A DNA stretch of 64,000 nucleotides from Candidatus Poribacteria bacterium (GTDB lineage Bacteria; Poribacteria; WGA-4E; WGA-3G): the NCBI GenBank assembly GCA_009841255.1, contig VXMD01000024.1, positions 1 to 64,000 of the forward strand, in the 5' to 3' direction. The translations under genes were made by a program, and so were the position numbers. This document shows, one piece after another, positions 9,223 to 18,448 of the stretch (its first letter is position 1; every line of letters begins with the position of its first letter). The notes below the pieces were generated by a model. The model made no database searches, had not been told where the DNA came from, and was given only the letters and a program-made list of their open reading frames with translations.

Positions 9223-12192
9223 GTGATGTCTACAGTTTTTTGGATAACAAATATGGACCCTTCTACATCGGAAACCCTTGAACAACAATTATCTAATACG
9301 CTTGCGGGGGAGGTACGCTTTGATCTGTATTCTAAGGCACTTTATAGCACAGACGCGAGCCTCTACCAAATACAGCCGATAGGTGTTGTAATCCCGAAAG
9401 ATAGCCAAGATGTTATTAAAACTGTGCAAATCGCAGCAGAACGCAATGTTCCGATCCTTCCGCGCGGTGGTGGTACGAGTCTCGCTGGACAGAGTGTCGG
9501 TGAGGCAATCGTGTTGGACATGTCTAAATACATGAACCAACTTCTTGGGGTAAATGTTGCTGAGCACTGGGCGCGCGTGCAGCCGGGTATTGTCTTAGAC
9601 GAATTGAACCATAAGTTAAAACCCTACGGCTTGATGTACGCCCCTGATGTTGCTACGAGCAGTCGAGCAAACGTGGGTGGTACCATTGGAAACAACTCCG
9701 CGGGTTCGCATTCCCTCATCTACGGTAAAACCATTGATCATGTCATGTCGCTTGACTTAGTCCTTTCCAACGCTGATGAAACCACAGCATCCCCCATCTC
9801 TATCCCAGAATTAGAGCGTAAAAAACAGGGAAACACATTAGAAGCAAACATTTATCGTGAGCTTTGCCGAATATGTATGGATAACGAAGCAGAGATTCGT
9901 AAACGTTATCCGCGCATATTGCGTCGCGTTGCGGGTTACAATCTCGATGAGTTTATTCCAAATGCCGGTTCGAAAGAGGTTACGCCTTATCGTCGCGATG
10001 GATGTGACGAAGATCATCCGTTTAGTTTGACGAAAATCCTTGTCGGCTCTGAAGGCACACTTGCAACAACGATTGAGGCGACGGTGAACCTCGTTCCGAT
10101 TCCGAAATTGACCGCCCTGTGTGTTGTCCATTTCGAGTCACTTGTCGGCTCTATGGAGGCGATGCAACCCATCTTGGAATGCAACCCGACTGCCGTAGAA
10201 CTTATAGATAAGACCATCCTTGATATGGCACGAGGTTCATTGGAGTTTTCACGGCTTACCACTTTTATACAAGGCGAACCTGCTGCATTACTTGCCGTTG
10301 AATTTTACGGTGAGACACAAGCGGAATTGGTGTCGCAGTTGGATAGACTTGAAAAGACGTTGAAAAGTACAGGTTTCGGCTATGCATTCGTACGCTGTTT
10401 CGCCGCTGAGGAGAAGGCACGCGTCTGGGAAACTCGGAAAGCTGGACTTGGTTTGTTGATGGGTATGAAGGGTGATGCGAAGCCGGTTGGTTTCGTCGAA
10501 GATGCCGCGGTGCCGATAGAAAATTTACCGGAATACGTCCGCCGATTTGACGAGATTGTCACATCACACGACACCACGGCTGCCTACTACGCGCATGCGA
10601 GCGTTGGGCTATTGCACAACCGTCCTATTGTCAATCTCAAATCCGAGACGGATATTCAGAAGATGCACGACATCGCCCGCGAGGTTAGAGATCTACTCAT
10701 GGAATTAGATGGTGCTATGAGTGGTGAACACGGTGACGGGCTCGTTCGGAGTGAGTGGATAGAGAGCATGTTCGGTCAGGAGATATATCAAGCCCTGGCT
10801 GAAGTGAAAACAGCGTTTGATCCGAACGGGATTATGAATCCGGGTAAAATTGTTGACGCGCCACCGATGACAGAGAACCTCCGCTTCGGTACAGACTATA
10901 ATACCATCAAGATTGATACTTACTTCGATTTTTCCAGTCAAGACGGATTTGGTGGGGCAATTGAAATGTGCAACGGTGTCGGTGCATGTCGGAAGACTCT
11001 GACGGGCACGATGTGTCCCTCCTTTATCGGCACACGTGAAGAGGAGCACTCGACACGTGGGCGCGCGAATGCGCTCCGATCGATTATTTCAGGAGCATTG
11101 CCACATACGGACCTTACCGGTGAACGACTTCAAGAAGTGTTAGACTTATGTCTGGGATGCAAAGCGTGCAAGGCGGAGTGTCCATCGAATGTAGATATGG
11201 CGAAAATTAAGTATGAGGTCCTTGCGCACTACCACAAAGCAAATGGCTTACCTTTGCATCGTCGGTTGTTCGGTGAAATCGGTGCGCTCGCGCCTTTAGG
11301 ATCGATGTTCTCACCTTTCTCTAACTGGGCAGTCAACAACGGACTTTCTAAATGGATTGCTGAGAAACTTATTGGAGTCGATCGGCGTCGCGATATGCCG
11401 ACCTTCGTACGTCCCACCTATGAACAGTGGTTCCGAAAGCGAAAGTCCCGCCGAACATCCGACAAAAAGGTTGTCCTGTTTCCCGATACCTTTATGAACT
11501 ATAGCGAACCCTCCATTGGCAAAGCTGCGGTGGAGCTGCTTGAAGCGTGTGGCTTCGAGGTGTTATTGCCTGAAAAAAGGTGTTGCGGACGACCTCTGAT
11601 CTCCGAGGGAATGCTGGACCGAGCTGTTGAAAATGCGAGTTACAATATTGATGTGCTTCGCGGTTATGCTGACGCGGGAATTCCAATTGTTGGGTGTGAA
11701 CCGAGCTGTACCTCTGCTATCACTGATGATTACGTTGAGTTGATCGGGACGCCCGACGCGCAACGTGTTGCTGAGGCGACCTGTTCGTTTGAGGAATTTT
11801 TTGCCCAACTTGCTGAAAATGGTGAACTGCCTTTGGAATTAACGACAGAACCGCGGGATGTCTTGCTGCACGGACATTGCCATCAGCGAGCCCTTGTCGG
11901 TATCCAACCGACCGTGAAGATGTTAAGTTTGCCATCGGAACACAGTGTCACTGTAATTGATTCGAGTTGTTGCGGCATGGCGGGTGCGTTTGGATATGAG
12001 AAGGCACACTATGACCTCTCTATGAAAATTGGTGAATTGAGACTTTTTGAGGCTGTCCGTGAGAAATCACCGGACAGTTTTGCGTTAAGTGCTGCGGGCT
12101 TTTCCTGTAGGCACCAGCTGGAGCATGGGACAGGCGTGCAACCGAAGCATCCTGTTGAAATTTTACGTGAGGCAGTGCTGGAAAATGTCTAA
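9223..12192 (+). CDS. FAD-linked oxidase/Fe-S protein fusion (GlcD-GlpC type, D-2-hydroxyacid dehydrogenase)
   Basis: A 989-residue fusion that oxidises a 2-hydroxy acid such as D-lactate, glycolate or 2-hydroxyglutarate and passes electrons toward quinones. N-terminal FAD-binding PCMH domain with PRGGGTSLAGQSVG, then the FAD-oxidase C-terminal domain ending GEHGDGLVRSEW. Two 4Fe-4S ligand sets follow (CNGVGACRK...CPS and CLGCKACKAECPSNVD). The C-terminal part has two CCG-type blocks with KRCCGRPLISEG, CEPSCTSA, GHCHQRAL and SSCCGMAGAFG. This order matches YdiJ-like proteins. Start uncertain: GTG 9223, ATG 9226 and ATG 9253 are in frame, and the only good RBS (GGGAGG, 9187) is too far away. 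Overlaps the next gene by 8 bases. Confidence 0.9.
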   Translation: MMSTVFWITNMDPSTSETLEQQLSNTLAGEVRFDLYSKALYSTDASLYQIQPIGVVIPKDSQDVIKTVQIAAERNVPILPRGGGTSLAGQSVGEAIVLDMSKYMNQLLGVNVAEHWARVQPGIVLDELNHKLKPYGLMYAPDVATSSRANVGGTIGNNSAGSHSLIYGKTIDHVMSLDLVLSNADETTASPISIPELERKKQGNTLEANIYRELCRICMDNEAEIRKRYPRILRRVAGYNLDEFIPNAGSKEVTPYRRDGCDEDHPFSLTKILVGSEGTLATTIEATVNLVPIPKLTALCVVHFESLVGSMEAMQPILECNPTAVELIDKTILDMARGSLEFSRLTTFIQGEPAALLAVEFYGETQAELVSQLDRLEKTLKSTGFGYAFVRCFAAEEKARVWETRKAGLGLLMGMKGDAKPVGFVEDAAVPIENLPEYVRRFDEIVTSHDTTAAYYAHASVGLLHNRPIVNLKSETDIQKMHDIAREVRDLLMELDGAMSGEHGDGLVRSEWIESMFGQEIYQALAEVKTAFDPNGIMNPGKIVDAPPMTENLRFGTDYNTIKIDTYFDFSSQDGFGGAIEMCNGVGACRKTLTGTMCPSFIGTREEEHSTRGRANALRSIISGALPHTDLTGERLQEVLDLCLGCKACKAECPSNVDMAKIKYEVLAHYHKANGLPLHRRLFGEIGALAPLGSMFSPFSNWAVNNGLSKWIAEKLIGVDRRRDMPTFVRPTYEQWFRKRKSRRTSDKKVVLFPDTFMNYSEPSIGKAAVELLEACGFEVLLPEKRCCGRPLISEGMLDRAVENASYNIDVLRGYADAGIPIVGCEPSCTSAITDDYVELIGTPDAQRVAEATCSFEEFFAQLAENGELPLELTTEPRDVLLHGHCHQRALVGIQPTVKMLSLPSEHSVTVIDSSCCGMAGAFGYEKAHYDLSMKIGELRLFEAVREKSPDSFALSAAGFSCRHQLEHGTGVQPKHPVEILREAVLENV

Positions 12193-13615
12193 GATTTATC
12201 AACCGCTCGACGATTTCAGGATCGTCGAATTGCCAGAGAAACAGTTACCTTTTTGGAAAATTGCGGGTCCCGGTGCTATCTTAGTCGGTCTGTCTATTGG
12301 TGCGGGTGAGAGTGTGATTTGGCCTCTCATCGCTGCTGAATATGGCGGGAGTATGATCTGGGCGGCGGTGCTCGGTGTATTCCTTCAACTCTGGATAAAT
12401 TTTGAAGTGGGTCGCTGGACGATCGCTACAGGCGAGACGGTGTACACGGGGTATAACCGTATCTGGCGCGGTTTTGCTCCTTTGTTCATTTTACTGACTT
12501 TGGTGGGTTGGATAGCACCCGGATGGGCACGGACATCAGGACTCGCGCTCAAAGCGCTCGTGCTTGGACCTGGGGGCTGGGGTTCCGATACCTTTTGGAC
12601 AATCGTGACGTTTGCTGGGGTCGCGGTTATCCTCTTCGGACCGAAGATGGTTTATCAGTCCGTCGAACGGACAGTTGAGGTGCTCGTCGCCATTGTAACA
12701 GTTGGATTGATCTTAGTTGCTATCGCTGTGGGTTCAATGGAAACATGGCAAAAACTCGGCTCTGGTCTGGTAAATGTTGGATACATAGACCCAGGCATGT
12801 CGGTGAAAAAATTGTTTAGTGCGTTAGTTTTCGCAGGCGCGGGAGGGACAGCAAACCTCTTTTATACGTTCTATCTACGCGATAAAAACATCGGCATGGG
12901 TGCGCAACTGCCGGGACTCCAGAATCCGCTTCGAGGTAGGAGCGAAAAGGTCCCTGCGACTGGGTTTCTCTTTGAAGTGACGGAGGAAAATCGAAAACGT
13001 TTCACCGCATGGTGGCAATATGTGAAAAAAGACCAGATACTGTTTTTTTGGGCACTCAACACATTCACGATCCTACTTTTTATTTTTGGCGCGCTCGCGG
13101 TTTTACATCCGCAAGGAATTGTTCCCGAACAAGGCAAGCTCATCTACGACGAAGCCCAGATATTAGGCGAGATCTGGGGCGTGGCGGGGCAGCGGATCTT
13201 TTTATTGGTTGGCGTTGCGACGCTTTTTGGCACGCAACTTGCGCTCGTTGATGGCGTGTCACGCTCTATTTCTGACATTATCTATACCAACTTCCGAGGC
13301 GCGCAGCAGCGGAGTTTAAGTTGGTGGTATCTTCTCATTGCAGGCATCTGGATTGTCGGTGGGTGTGTAATCACCTTCGTTATGGAGCAGTTAAATGTCA
13401 GCGAATTAGGATTTCTCTTTAATGCGGCGTACATGGGCGGTTTCGCTATGGCGATTTATGTACCGCTTACCCTTTACATGAACTACCGCTTTTTACCTGA
13501 TTTCGCGAAGCCAAAAAAACTTTCGACTACCATGATGGTCATCGCCTCATGTGTCTATATCGGATTTGCGATTTTAAGTATTGTCTGGGAAATTAAACAA
13601 TTAATTGGAGGTTAG
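12185..13615 (+). CDS. Nramp-like divalent metal transporter family protein
   Basis: A 476-residue polytopic inner-membrane protein with about 11 hydrophobic segments. The first, after FWKIAGPGAILVGLSIG, aligns with Nramp TM1, but where Nramp metal transporters have DPGN this protein has GAGES, so the metal-coordinating Asp-Asn pair is absent. It may therefore carry another cation or a different solute. The ATG at 12185 overlaps the oxidase stop, and the PhyH gene follows after one base, so the three genes form one translationally coupled unit. The start upstream at 12089 would lie inside the oxidase and is rejected. Confidence 0.78.
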   Translation: MSKIYQPLDDFRIVELPEKQLPFWKIAGPGAILVGLSIGAGESVIWPLIAAEYGGSMIWAAVLGVFLQLWINFEVGRWTIATGETVYTGYNRIWRGFAPLFILLTLVGWIAPGWARTSGLALKALVLGPGGWGSDTFWTIVTFAGVAVILFGPKMVYQSVERTVEVLVAIVTVGLILVAIAVGSMETWQKLGSGLVNVGYIDPGMSVKKLFSALVFAGAGGTANLFYTFYLRDKNIGMGAQLPGLQNPLRGRSEKVPATGFLFEVTEENRKRFTAWWQYVKKDQILFFWALNTFTILLFIFGALAVLHPQGIVPEQGKLIYDEAQILGEIWGVAGQRIFLLVGVATLFGTQLALVDGVSRSISDIIYTNFRGAQQRSLSWWYLLIAGIWIVGGCVITFVMEQLNVSELGFLFNAAYMGGFAMAIYVPLTLYMNYRFLPDFAKPKKLSTTMMVIASCVYIGFAILSIVWEIKQLIGG

Positions 13616-13616
13616 C

Positions 13617-14438
13617 ATGGATTTGAAGGAGCGGAAAGCGTTTTTTGAACAGGAAGGTTACCTCGTTGTTGAGAACCTGCTATCGGCAGCAGAAGTCGAA
13701 ACGTGCCAAAAGGAGATCCACCGTTTGCATCAGTTTGCTGCAGGACAGGAGTCCGATCCTGAGAAGGAACAGGCAGAGGTCGCACGTCGGCACGTCCAGC
13801 ATGAACCGTTCGCCAAAGATGAAACACAAGGGAACAATTTACCTGTGCTGCGGAAGGCAGAAAACACGCGTCAGTACTCCGAAGTATTTCGGGACCTCGC
13901 ACAACATCCGAAACTCATTAGCGTTGTTCAAGAACTGATTGGAACAGACGATTTGTTGCTCTTTAGAAGTACACTGATGTTCAAACCGGCGTTTCATGGA
14001 TCTTCGCACGGGTTGCACCAAGATTCGGCGTACTGGCCCATGGAACCCCCGAGCCTTGTTACCGTGAGTATTGCCCTGAATGACGCTACAGTCGAAAACG
14101 GTTGTTTCAAGGTAATTCCAAGAAGCCACCAATGGGGAATGCAGTCGTGGGGACACATCGCACGTCAACAGGATGCAGAGCTTACCGATCGCAAGGAAGT
14201 CGCGAAACAACAGCTGGACGTTCCACTTTCTGCGGGAAGTGCTCTATTTTTCCACAGTTTAATGGTACACGGTTCTGGACCAAATACCACGGCTAACCCT
14301 CGGAACACAGCGTTGTATGCCTACTTCTCACCGCAGGTCCGGTATGTGCCGAAAGATGGAAAGCCAGGGGAGAAAACATTTCCTGTTGTTGCGGGCCTCG
14401 GTGGCAAAACGGAACTGACGCTCGTTGCCCAAACATAG
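13617..14438 (+). CDS. Phytanoyl-CoA dioxygenase (PhyH) family protein
   Basis: A 273-residue non-haem Fe(II)/2-oxoglutarate dioxygenase. The iron facial triad is visible as HQDSAYW (HxD) and the distal His in MVHGSGPN; the Arg in NPRNTALYAYFS should bind 2-oxoglutarate. GGAGG lies 5 bases before the ATG at 13617, which decides against the TTG at 13605. Members hydroxylate diverse small molecules; the substrate is unknown. Coupling to the 2-hydroxyacid oxidase fits a route that makes and then oxidises a 2-hydroxy acid, but that is inference. Confidence 0.88.
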   Translation: MDLKERKAFFEQEGYLVVENLLSAAEVETCQKEIHRLHQFAAGQESDPEKEQAEVARRHVQHEPFAKDETQGNNLPVLRKAENTRQYSEVFRDLAQHPKLISVVQELIGTDDLLLFRSTLMFKPAFHGSSHGLHQDSAYWPMEPPSLVTVSIALNDATVENGCFKVIPRSHQWGMQSWGHIARQQDAELTDRKEVAKQQLDVPLSAGSALFFHSLMVHGSGPNTTANPRNTALYAYFSPQVRYVPKDGKPGEKTFPVVAGLGGKTELTLVAQT

Positions 14439-14496
14439 AGAATTCTCAAACCATTGGAGATCTCATATCCTGCGGAGGGCTATACTGTTATTAACT

Positions 14497-15432
14497 ATGA
14501 ATAAAACTACCAAAGAGACTTCAGAGGAGAACAGCAGTCATATGCCTGTTGTTAGCGCGCAGCGTGGTACGCAGGTGGAGTTAGCGCAATCTAATGCCCT
14601 TGTTGTTCACACGGACCAGGAAACCACGCCTCAAAAAAAAGGACTCTTCAGAAACTCGAAACGAAAGACAGGACTATCTCGCGAACAAATTAAGCAGTTA
14701 ATTCTGGAGAATATTGAGACGTTTTCCGAATACGAAGCACGATTATTACGGACAATTTTCGATTTGAGAGGATTGACAGCACAGGAGGTGATGATGCCTT
14801 TGTCAGAGATGGTTCCCCTGACAGTAGAAGCGGCATGCGCTGAAGTTCCCAAATTCTGCCGCGTCTCCAACTATCGTTACATCCCTGTCTATAATGAGCG
14901 CGTTGATTGGTTGGTTGGAGTGATTGACGCTGTGGAAGTGCTCACAAGCGAGCAACATGACGGCGACTTAAGCCCCTTTGTGAGGGAAGCGTATTATGTA
15001 CCCGCGCTGAAGCCTGCAATGGATTTATTAAGCGAACTGCGGCAATCCGAGGTACCTGTCGCCGTTGTGGTTAACGAGCACGGAAGTTGTATCGGCGTTG
15101 TAGAATTGGCGGATGTGTTAGAGAAAGTCGTAGGGGAGATAACAGCAAATCGCAAACGGGATACGCCACGTATTGAGGAAATCGGGAGAAGTGAGTGGCG
15201 CATCGATGGACGTGTATTAATTTCTGAAGTTAATATGGCATTAGACACCCAAATTCCCACAGAGCGGTCTGATACCATTGGGGGCTTTATTTTCACGTTA
15301 CTCGGGCAATTGCCACAACAAGGCGAAACAGTTGAATATGAAACTCTTGAGTTTAATATAGACGAAGTTTTTAAGTATCGCATCTCTCGGATCCGGGTTA
15401 CGAAAAAAACTGAGAGAAGAACTCGGCGGTGA
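14497..15432 (+). CDS. CBS-pair protein with CorC/HlyC C-terminal domain
   Basis: About 311 residues. A low-complexity N terminus precedes ITLEQ-like REQIKQLILENIETFSEYEARLLRTIFDLRGLTAQEVMMPLSEM, the entry to a CBS-domain pair (about 95-225), then the transporter-associated CorC_HlyC domain (EWRIDGRVLISEVN to RISRIRV). Unlike most TlyC/CorC proteins it has no DUF21 membrane domain, so it is predicted soluble, like E. coli CorC, which is linked to cobalt/magnesium efflux. Start: ATG 14497 with GGAGGG 17 bases away, or ATG 14542 with GAGGAG 11 bases away; the second is equally plausible. Confidence 0.82.
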   Translation: MNKTTKETSEENSSHMPVVSAQRGTQVELAQSNALVVHTDQETTPQKKGLFRNSKRKTGLSREQIKQLILENIETFSEYEARLLRTIFDLRGLTAQEVMMPLSEMVPLTVEAACAEVPKFCRVSNYRYIPVYNERVDWLVGVIDAVEVLTSEQHDGDLSPFVREAYYVPALKPAMDLLSELRQSEVPVAVVVNEHGSCIGVVELADVLEKVVGEITANRKRDTPRIEEIGRSEWRIDGRVLISEVNMALDTQIPTERSDTIGGFIFTLLGQLPQQGETVEYETLEFNIDEVFKYRISRIRVTKKTERRTRR

Positions 15433-15467
15433 AGACGTTGCGTTCAACATCAGATAGATCTTTTAGA

Positions 15468-15508
15468 ACGGAATGTATATTCAGAATTTATGAAATTCCG
15501 TATTTTTT
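15468..15508 (+). terminator. Probable rho-independent terminator after the CorC-like gene
   Basis: Arms ACGGAAT (15468-15474) and ATTCCGT (15495-15501) followed by A and six T. The loop is long (20 bases), so efficiency is uncertain. Confidence 0.5.
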
Positions 15509-15619
15509 CCGTCAGAGCAGTCTGGTGATGAGATTTTGTCGGCAAAGATACTGTGTTGAGGCGGCTTACGCCTGAAGAAACGTCCTGTCGAAACCTAAGA
15601 AAAAAAGCAAAAAGCATTT

Positions 15620-15754
15620 ATGAAGTTGAAACGCTCTCGCCCTCATATTTTCAAAAGAACGCGTATTCGAACGTTAATTGTGTGGTACCTCATTTTGCTT
15701 ACTGGTATCATCATCCTTGTTTGGAAAATGCCAGCGATTGTCTCACATTTGTAA
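15620..15754 (+). CDS. Small single-span membrane protein (44 aa), hypothetical
   Basis: Frame 15620-15754 encodes a basic N terminus (MKLKRSRPHIFKRTRIRT) followed by one hydrophobic span (LIVWYLILLTGIIILVW) and a short tail. That positive-inside topology is typical of real small membrane proteins, and the surrounding 600 bases have no other gene. No clear Shine-Dalgarno precedes the ATG, which lowers confidence. A longer overlapping frame (15553-15948) has no such organisation. It could be an FtsL-like or morphogenesis partner of the downstream M23 peptidase, but nothing in the sequence proves it. Confidence 0.4.
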   Translation: MKLKRSRPHIFKRTRIRTLIVWYLILLTGIIILVWKMPAIVSHL

Positions 15755-16051
15755 AAGCGTCTAATAGGAACACTACGAAAATTTCGATTCGTATAGTTAT
15801 AGCATTCAACAGTCAGGATATTGCAAGATTTTTGATCGGACTGCCAATGCTGCCTAACGTTCAAACTTTATACCAAATTGATTGGCACCTGTTACAGGTA
15901 TATCCGAGATTGTGTAACCACAAGTCTCTACCCTTTGAAAACAGGTGAACTCTGTAAGTTTTACTAAGAGTAACAGCAGCCGCGGTTAATTTTGGTATTA
16001 TAACTTTCGCACAGTCTAAAGATTTTTAAATCATAAAGGAGGATTGATTGG

Positions 16052-17023
16052 ATGTATACCCTCGTTTTTATGTCGTCTCGTGGAAACTCAGTTCGCCAGC
16101 ATACAATCAGCAAAGGGCATATCCTACTTTTCGCCTTCACCGTTTCAGTTTTATTATTAGCAGGAATCAGCGGAATTGGCTACGGACTTTTCTACAAACT
16201 CCATGAAGCTGGTGCGGAAAAAAGGTTACAGGTGAGTCTGGAAGAAAACGATAAATTAATACAGGCAAAACTTCAGGTCGAATCGGAACTCGCCGATGTT
16301 AATGAAGAGATGAAAGATATTCGACAGATGGCGGAAAAGATTCAGCAGGCTTTAGGGATCCTTGGTCAAGGCGGTGGTGACAATGGTGTTTCTTGGGCAA
16401 CCGAAGGGAGCGAGGCACCAGCTGATATGCAACAGGAAAATGCCTCAGCAACCGATGGTAACTTGGATTATACAAATGAAAGGCAAAAATTGCTAACCTC
16501 CAGTATCCTGAAGCATGAGATTTCATCCCTCTATGACTATATCAGCGAACATCAAAAACAGCTTGACGGATATCCTTCGATTCTACCCGTGAAACTTCAA
16601 CAAGAAAACGGAGAGAAATACAATTATTGGTATTCTTCTGGTTTTGGGTGGCGCATCCATCCGTTGACGCAGAAACGCGAATTTCACCAAGGATTGGATA
16701 TTAAAACCCGATCCGGGGTTCCTATTATTGCCGCTGCTGATGGAACAGTTGTGCAGGTTGAAAGGGACGGTTATTTCGGAAAGACCGTTGAGATTGACCA
16801 TGAAGGAAACCAGTTCAAAACATTATACGCACATTTGAAAGATTACGCAGAGGGTCTCGAAGTTGAGCAAAAGGTGACACGTGGTCAGATTATCGGCTAT
16901 GTCGGAAATACCGGTCGTAGCACGGGTGCCCACCTACACTATGGGGTTTATGATACGGCAAAAGAGAAGTGGGTGAATCCGATTAGATACATTTTAGATC
17001 AGCAACCAACACTTTCGCCTTAA
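16052..17023 (+). CDS. Membrane-anchored M23 family metallopeptidase
   Basis: A 323-residue cell-wall peptidoglycan hydrolase or its activator. Cytoplasmic residues 1-22, one transmembrane helix at about 23-48, a coiled coil at about 60-105, then the LytM/M23 domain from about 195. All zinc and catalytic positions are present: H212 and D216 in FHQGLDIK, H261 in YAHL, and H294-L-H296 in GAHLHYG, so it should be an active endopeptidase. GGAGG is ten bases before the ATG. Topology resembles EnvC/NlpD-like or MepM-type enzymes. Confidence 0.9.
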   Translation: MYTLVFMSSRGNSVRQHTISKGHILLFAFTVSVLLLAGISGIGYGLFYKLHEAGAEKRLQVSLEENDKLIQAKLQVESELADVNEEMKDIRQMAEKIQQALGILGQGGGDNGVSWATEGSEAPADMQQENASATDGNLDYTNERQKLLTSSILKHEISSLYDYISEHQKQLDGYPSILPVKLQQENGEKYNYWYSSGFGWRIHPLTQKREFHQGLDIKTRSGVPIIAAADGTVVQVERDGYFGKTVEIDHEGNQFKTLYAHLKDYAEGLEVEQKVTRGQIIGYVGNTGRSTGAHLHYGVYDTAKEKWVNPIRYILDQQPTLSP

Positions 17024-17061
17024 TTGCAAGTCTTCAGTATTACTAAAGGAGAATGGAAAAT

Positions 17062-18423
17062 ATGTCCTATTTAAAACCCTTCGGACGTTGTAGCACATAT
17101 CTTGCGACGTGGGGGATTGTGTTATGTTTTTTAGCACTACCTACTGTCCTGTTGGCACAGGACGAACTTATCATTATTTCGCCACATCCAGAGGGAATTG
17201 AGACGGAGTTTGGAAACAATTTCGAGAAGTGGTACGAGGAACAAACGGGTAGAACCGTCAAAACCGATTGGCGCGATGTAGGTGGTACCTCTTCCAACTA
17301 TCGGTTCATTGAATCGGAGTTCAAGCGCGTGCCAGACGGTATCGGTGTTGATATTTTCTTTGGTGGTGGCACTGATAATTATCTCCGCCTTTCAAAGAAT
17401 GGTTGGTTGCACCCTTACAAACTACCTGAAGCACAACTTGATCAGATGACGCAATCGTTTCAAGGGATCCCGCTCTATGATGTGGTCCATCAGTGGTACG
17501 GTGCGGCGTTATCGAGTTTCGGTATTATGCACAATGAGGAATTGCGTGAGATGCTCAATCTCCCGAAAGTCTTGGCATGGCAGGATTTGGGGGATGTCGC
17601 ATTGCTCGGTAAAATTGGTGCAGCCGATCCAAGAGAGAGTGGTTCAGCACACATGGTGTATGAAATCATCCTTCAGACCCTCGGATGGGAAGAAGGGTTT
17701 GCGCTCCTGACAAAGATTGGTGGCAATGTTCGCGGTTTCTCCGCTGGTGCCAACGCGATTCCGACAGATGTCGTTGCAGGACAAGTCATTTATGGACTCG
17801 CTATCGATTTTTACGCCTACGGTCAAATTGCGGTTGTCGGTGCGGATAAGATTAAATATGTTGTTCCAGCCGACGGCGCGGTCATCAACGCTGATCCTAT
17901 TGCAATTCTCAAAGGCGCGCCGAACCTGACTGTCGCACAAAAGTTCCTTGAATTCGTTTTATCGGAAGACGCTCAGAAACTTTGGATGCTCCGTGATACC
18001 GATTCGGAAGGACCAAAGTGGAAGGGTGGTTTGAACCGCGCGAGTGTTCTACCAGCACTTTATGACAAATTAGGCGAGCGATGCATCGTTCCGAATCCAT
18101 TTGCTATGGAGGGAACTCCCTTCCAATACAACTCAGATAAAGGCAGTACTCGATGGGATATCGTTAACGGCCTCTTCGGTGTTTTGATTATTGATTCACA
18201 TAAGGATCTCGTCAACGCGTGGAAGGCAATCCGGAAGTGTAAGGACCCAGCGAAACGTGACGCCGCGATCGCGGTTTTAACGCAGATGCCGATAACCGAA
18301 GAAAAAGCGATGGAAATGGCAGCTGGATCATGGAAAGATCCAAAAGTCCGCAATGAAAAAATCAAGGAATGGGGGCAATTCGCTAAGGAGAAATTCAAAG
18401 AGGCACGAAACCTGGCAAGATAG
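17062..18423 (+). CDS. ABC transporter extracellular solute-binding protein
   Basis: A periplasmic binding protein of family 1 (iron/thiamine/polyamine type), 453 residues. The signal peptide runs to about residue 33 (LCFLALPTVLLAQ), followed by DELIIISPHPEGIETEFGNNFEKWYEEQTG, the typical opening of Fe(III)-type receptors. The ATG at 17062 is used because AAAGGAGA ends about ten bases before it, whereas ATG 17053 directly abuts the RBS. No permease or ATPase is adjacent on this strand, so its transporter partner is elsewhere. Ligand unknown. Convergent with the sigma-FtsZ-DnaE gene, 11 bases apart. Confidence 0.87.
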   Translation: MSYLKPFGRCSTYLATWGIVLCFLALPTVLLAQDELIIISPHPEGIETEFGNNFEKWYEEQTGRTVKTDWRDVGGTSSNYRFIESEFKRVPDGIGVDIFFGGGTDNYLRLSKNGWLHPYKLPEAQLDQMTQSFQGIPLYDVVHQWYGAALSSFGIMHNEELREMLNLPKVLAWQDLGDVALLGKIGAADPRESGSAHMVYEIILQTLGWEEGFALLTKIGGNVRGFSAGANAIPTDVVAGQVIYGLAIDFYAYGQIAVVGADKIKYVVPADGAVINADPIAILKGAPNLTVAQKFLEFVLSEDAQKLWMLRDTDSEGPKWKGGLNRASVLPALYDKLGERCIVPNPFAMEGTPFQYNSDKGSTRWDIVNGLFGVLIIDSHKDLVNAWKAIRKCKDPAKRDAAIAVLTQMPITEEKAMEMAAGSWKDPKVRNEKIKEWGQFAKEKFKEARNLAR

Positions 18424-18448
18424 TCTTGTATCAGTCAAGACTTATTTT
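18422..18448. terminator. Hairpin between convergent genes
   Basis: AGTCTTG (18422-18428) and CAAGACT (18436-18442) form a 7-bp stem followed on the plus strand by TATTTT. It contains part of both stop codons of the two convergent genes and probably ends the plus-strand transcript. Confidence 0.55.

Noticed and set aside
12089-12184. Longer N terminus for the Nramp-like protein
   Set aside because: It lies inside the upstream oxidase gene in another frame, and the ATG at 12185 fits translational coupling.
15553-15948. 131-codon open frame on the plus strand
   Set aside because: No RBS, no domain or composition signal; it overlaps the more protein-like 44-residue membrane ORF in another frame.
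15974-15986. CAGCAGCCGCGGT, identical to the 530-loop core of 16S rRNA
   Set aside because: Only 13 bases match; flanking sequence has no rRNA similarity. Taken as chance.
18435-18437. TGA stop of the triple fusion considered as selenocysteine
   Set aside because: Reading through gives antisense of the solute-binding gene, not DnaE C-terminal domains, and the position is not a redox motif.
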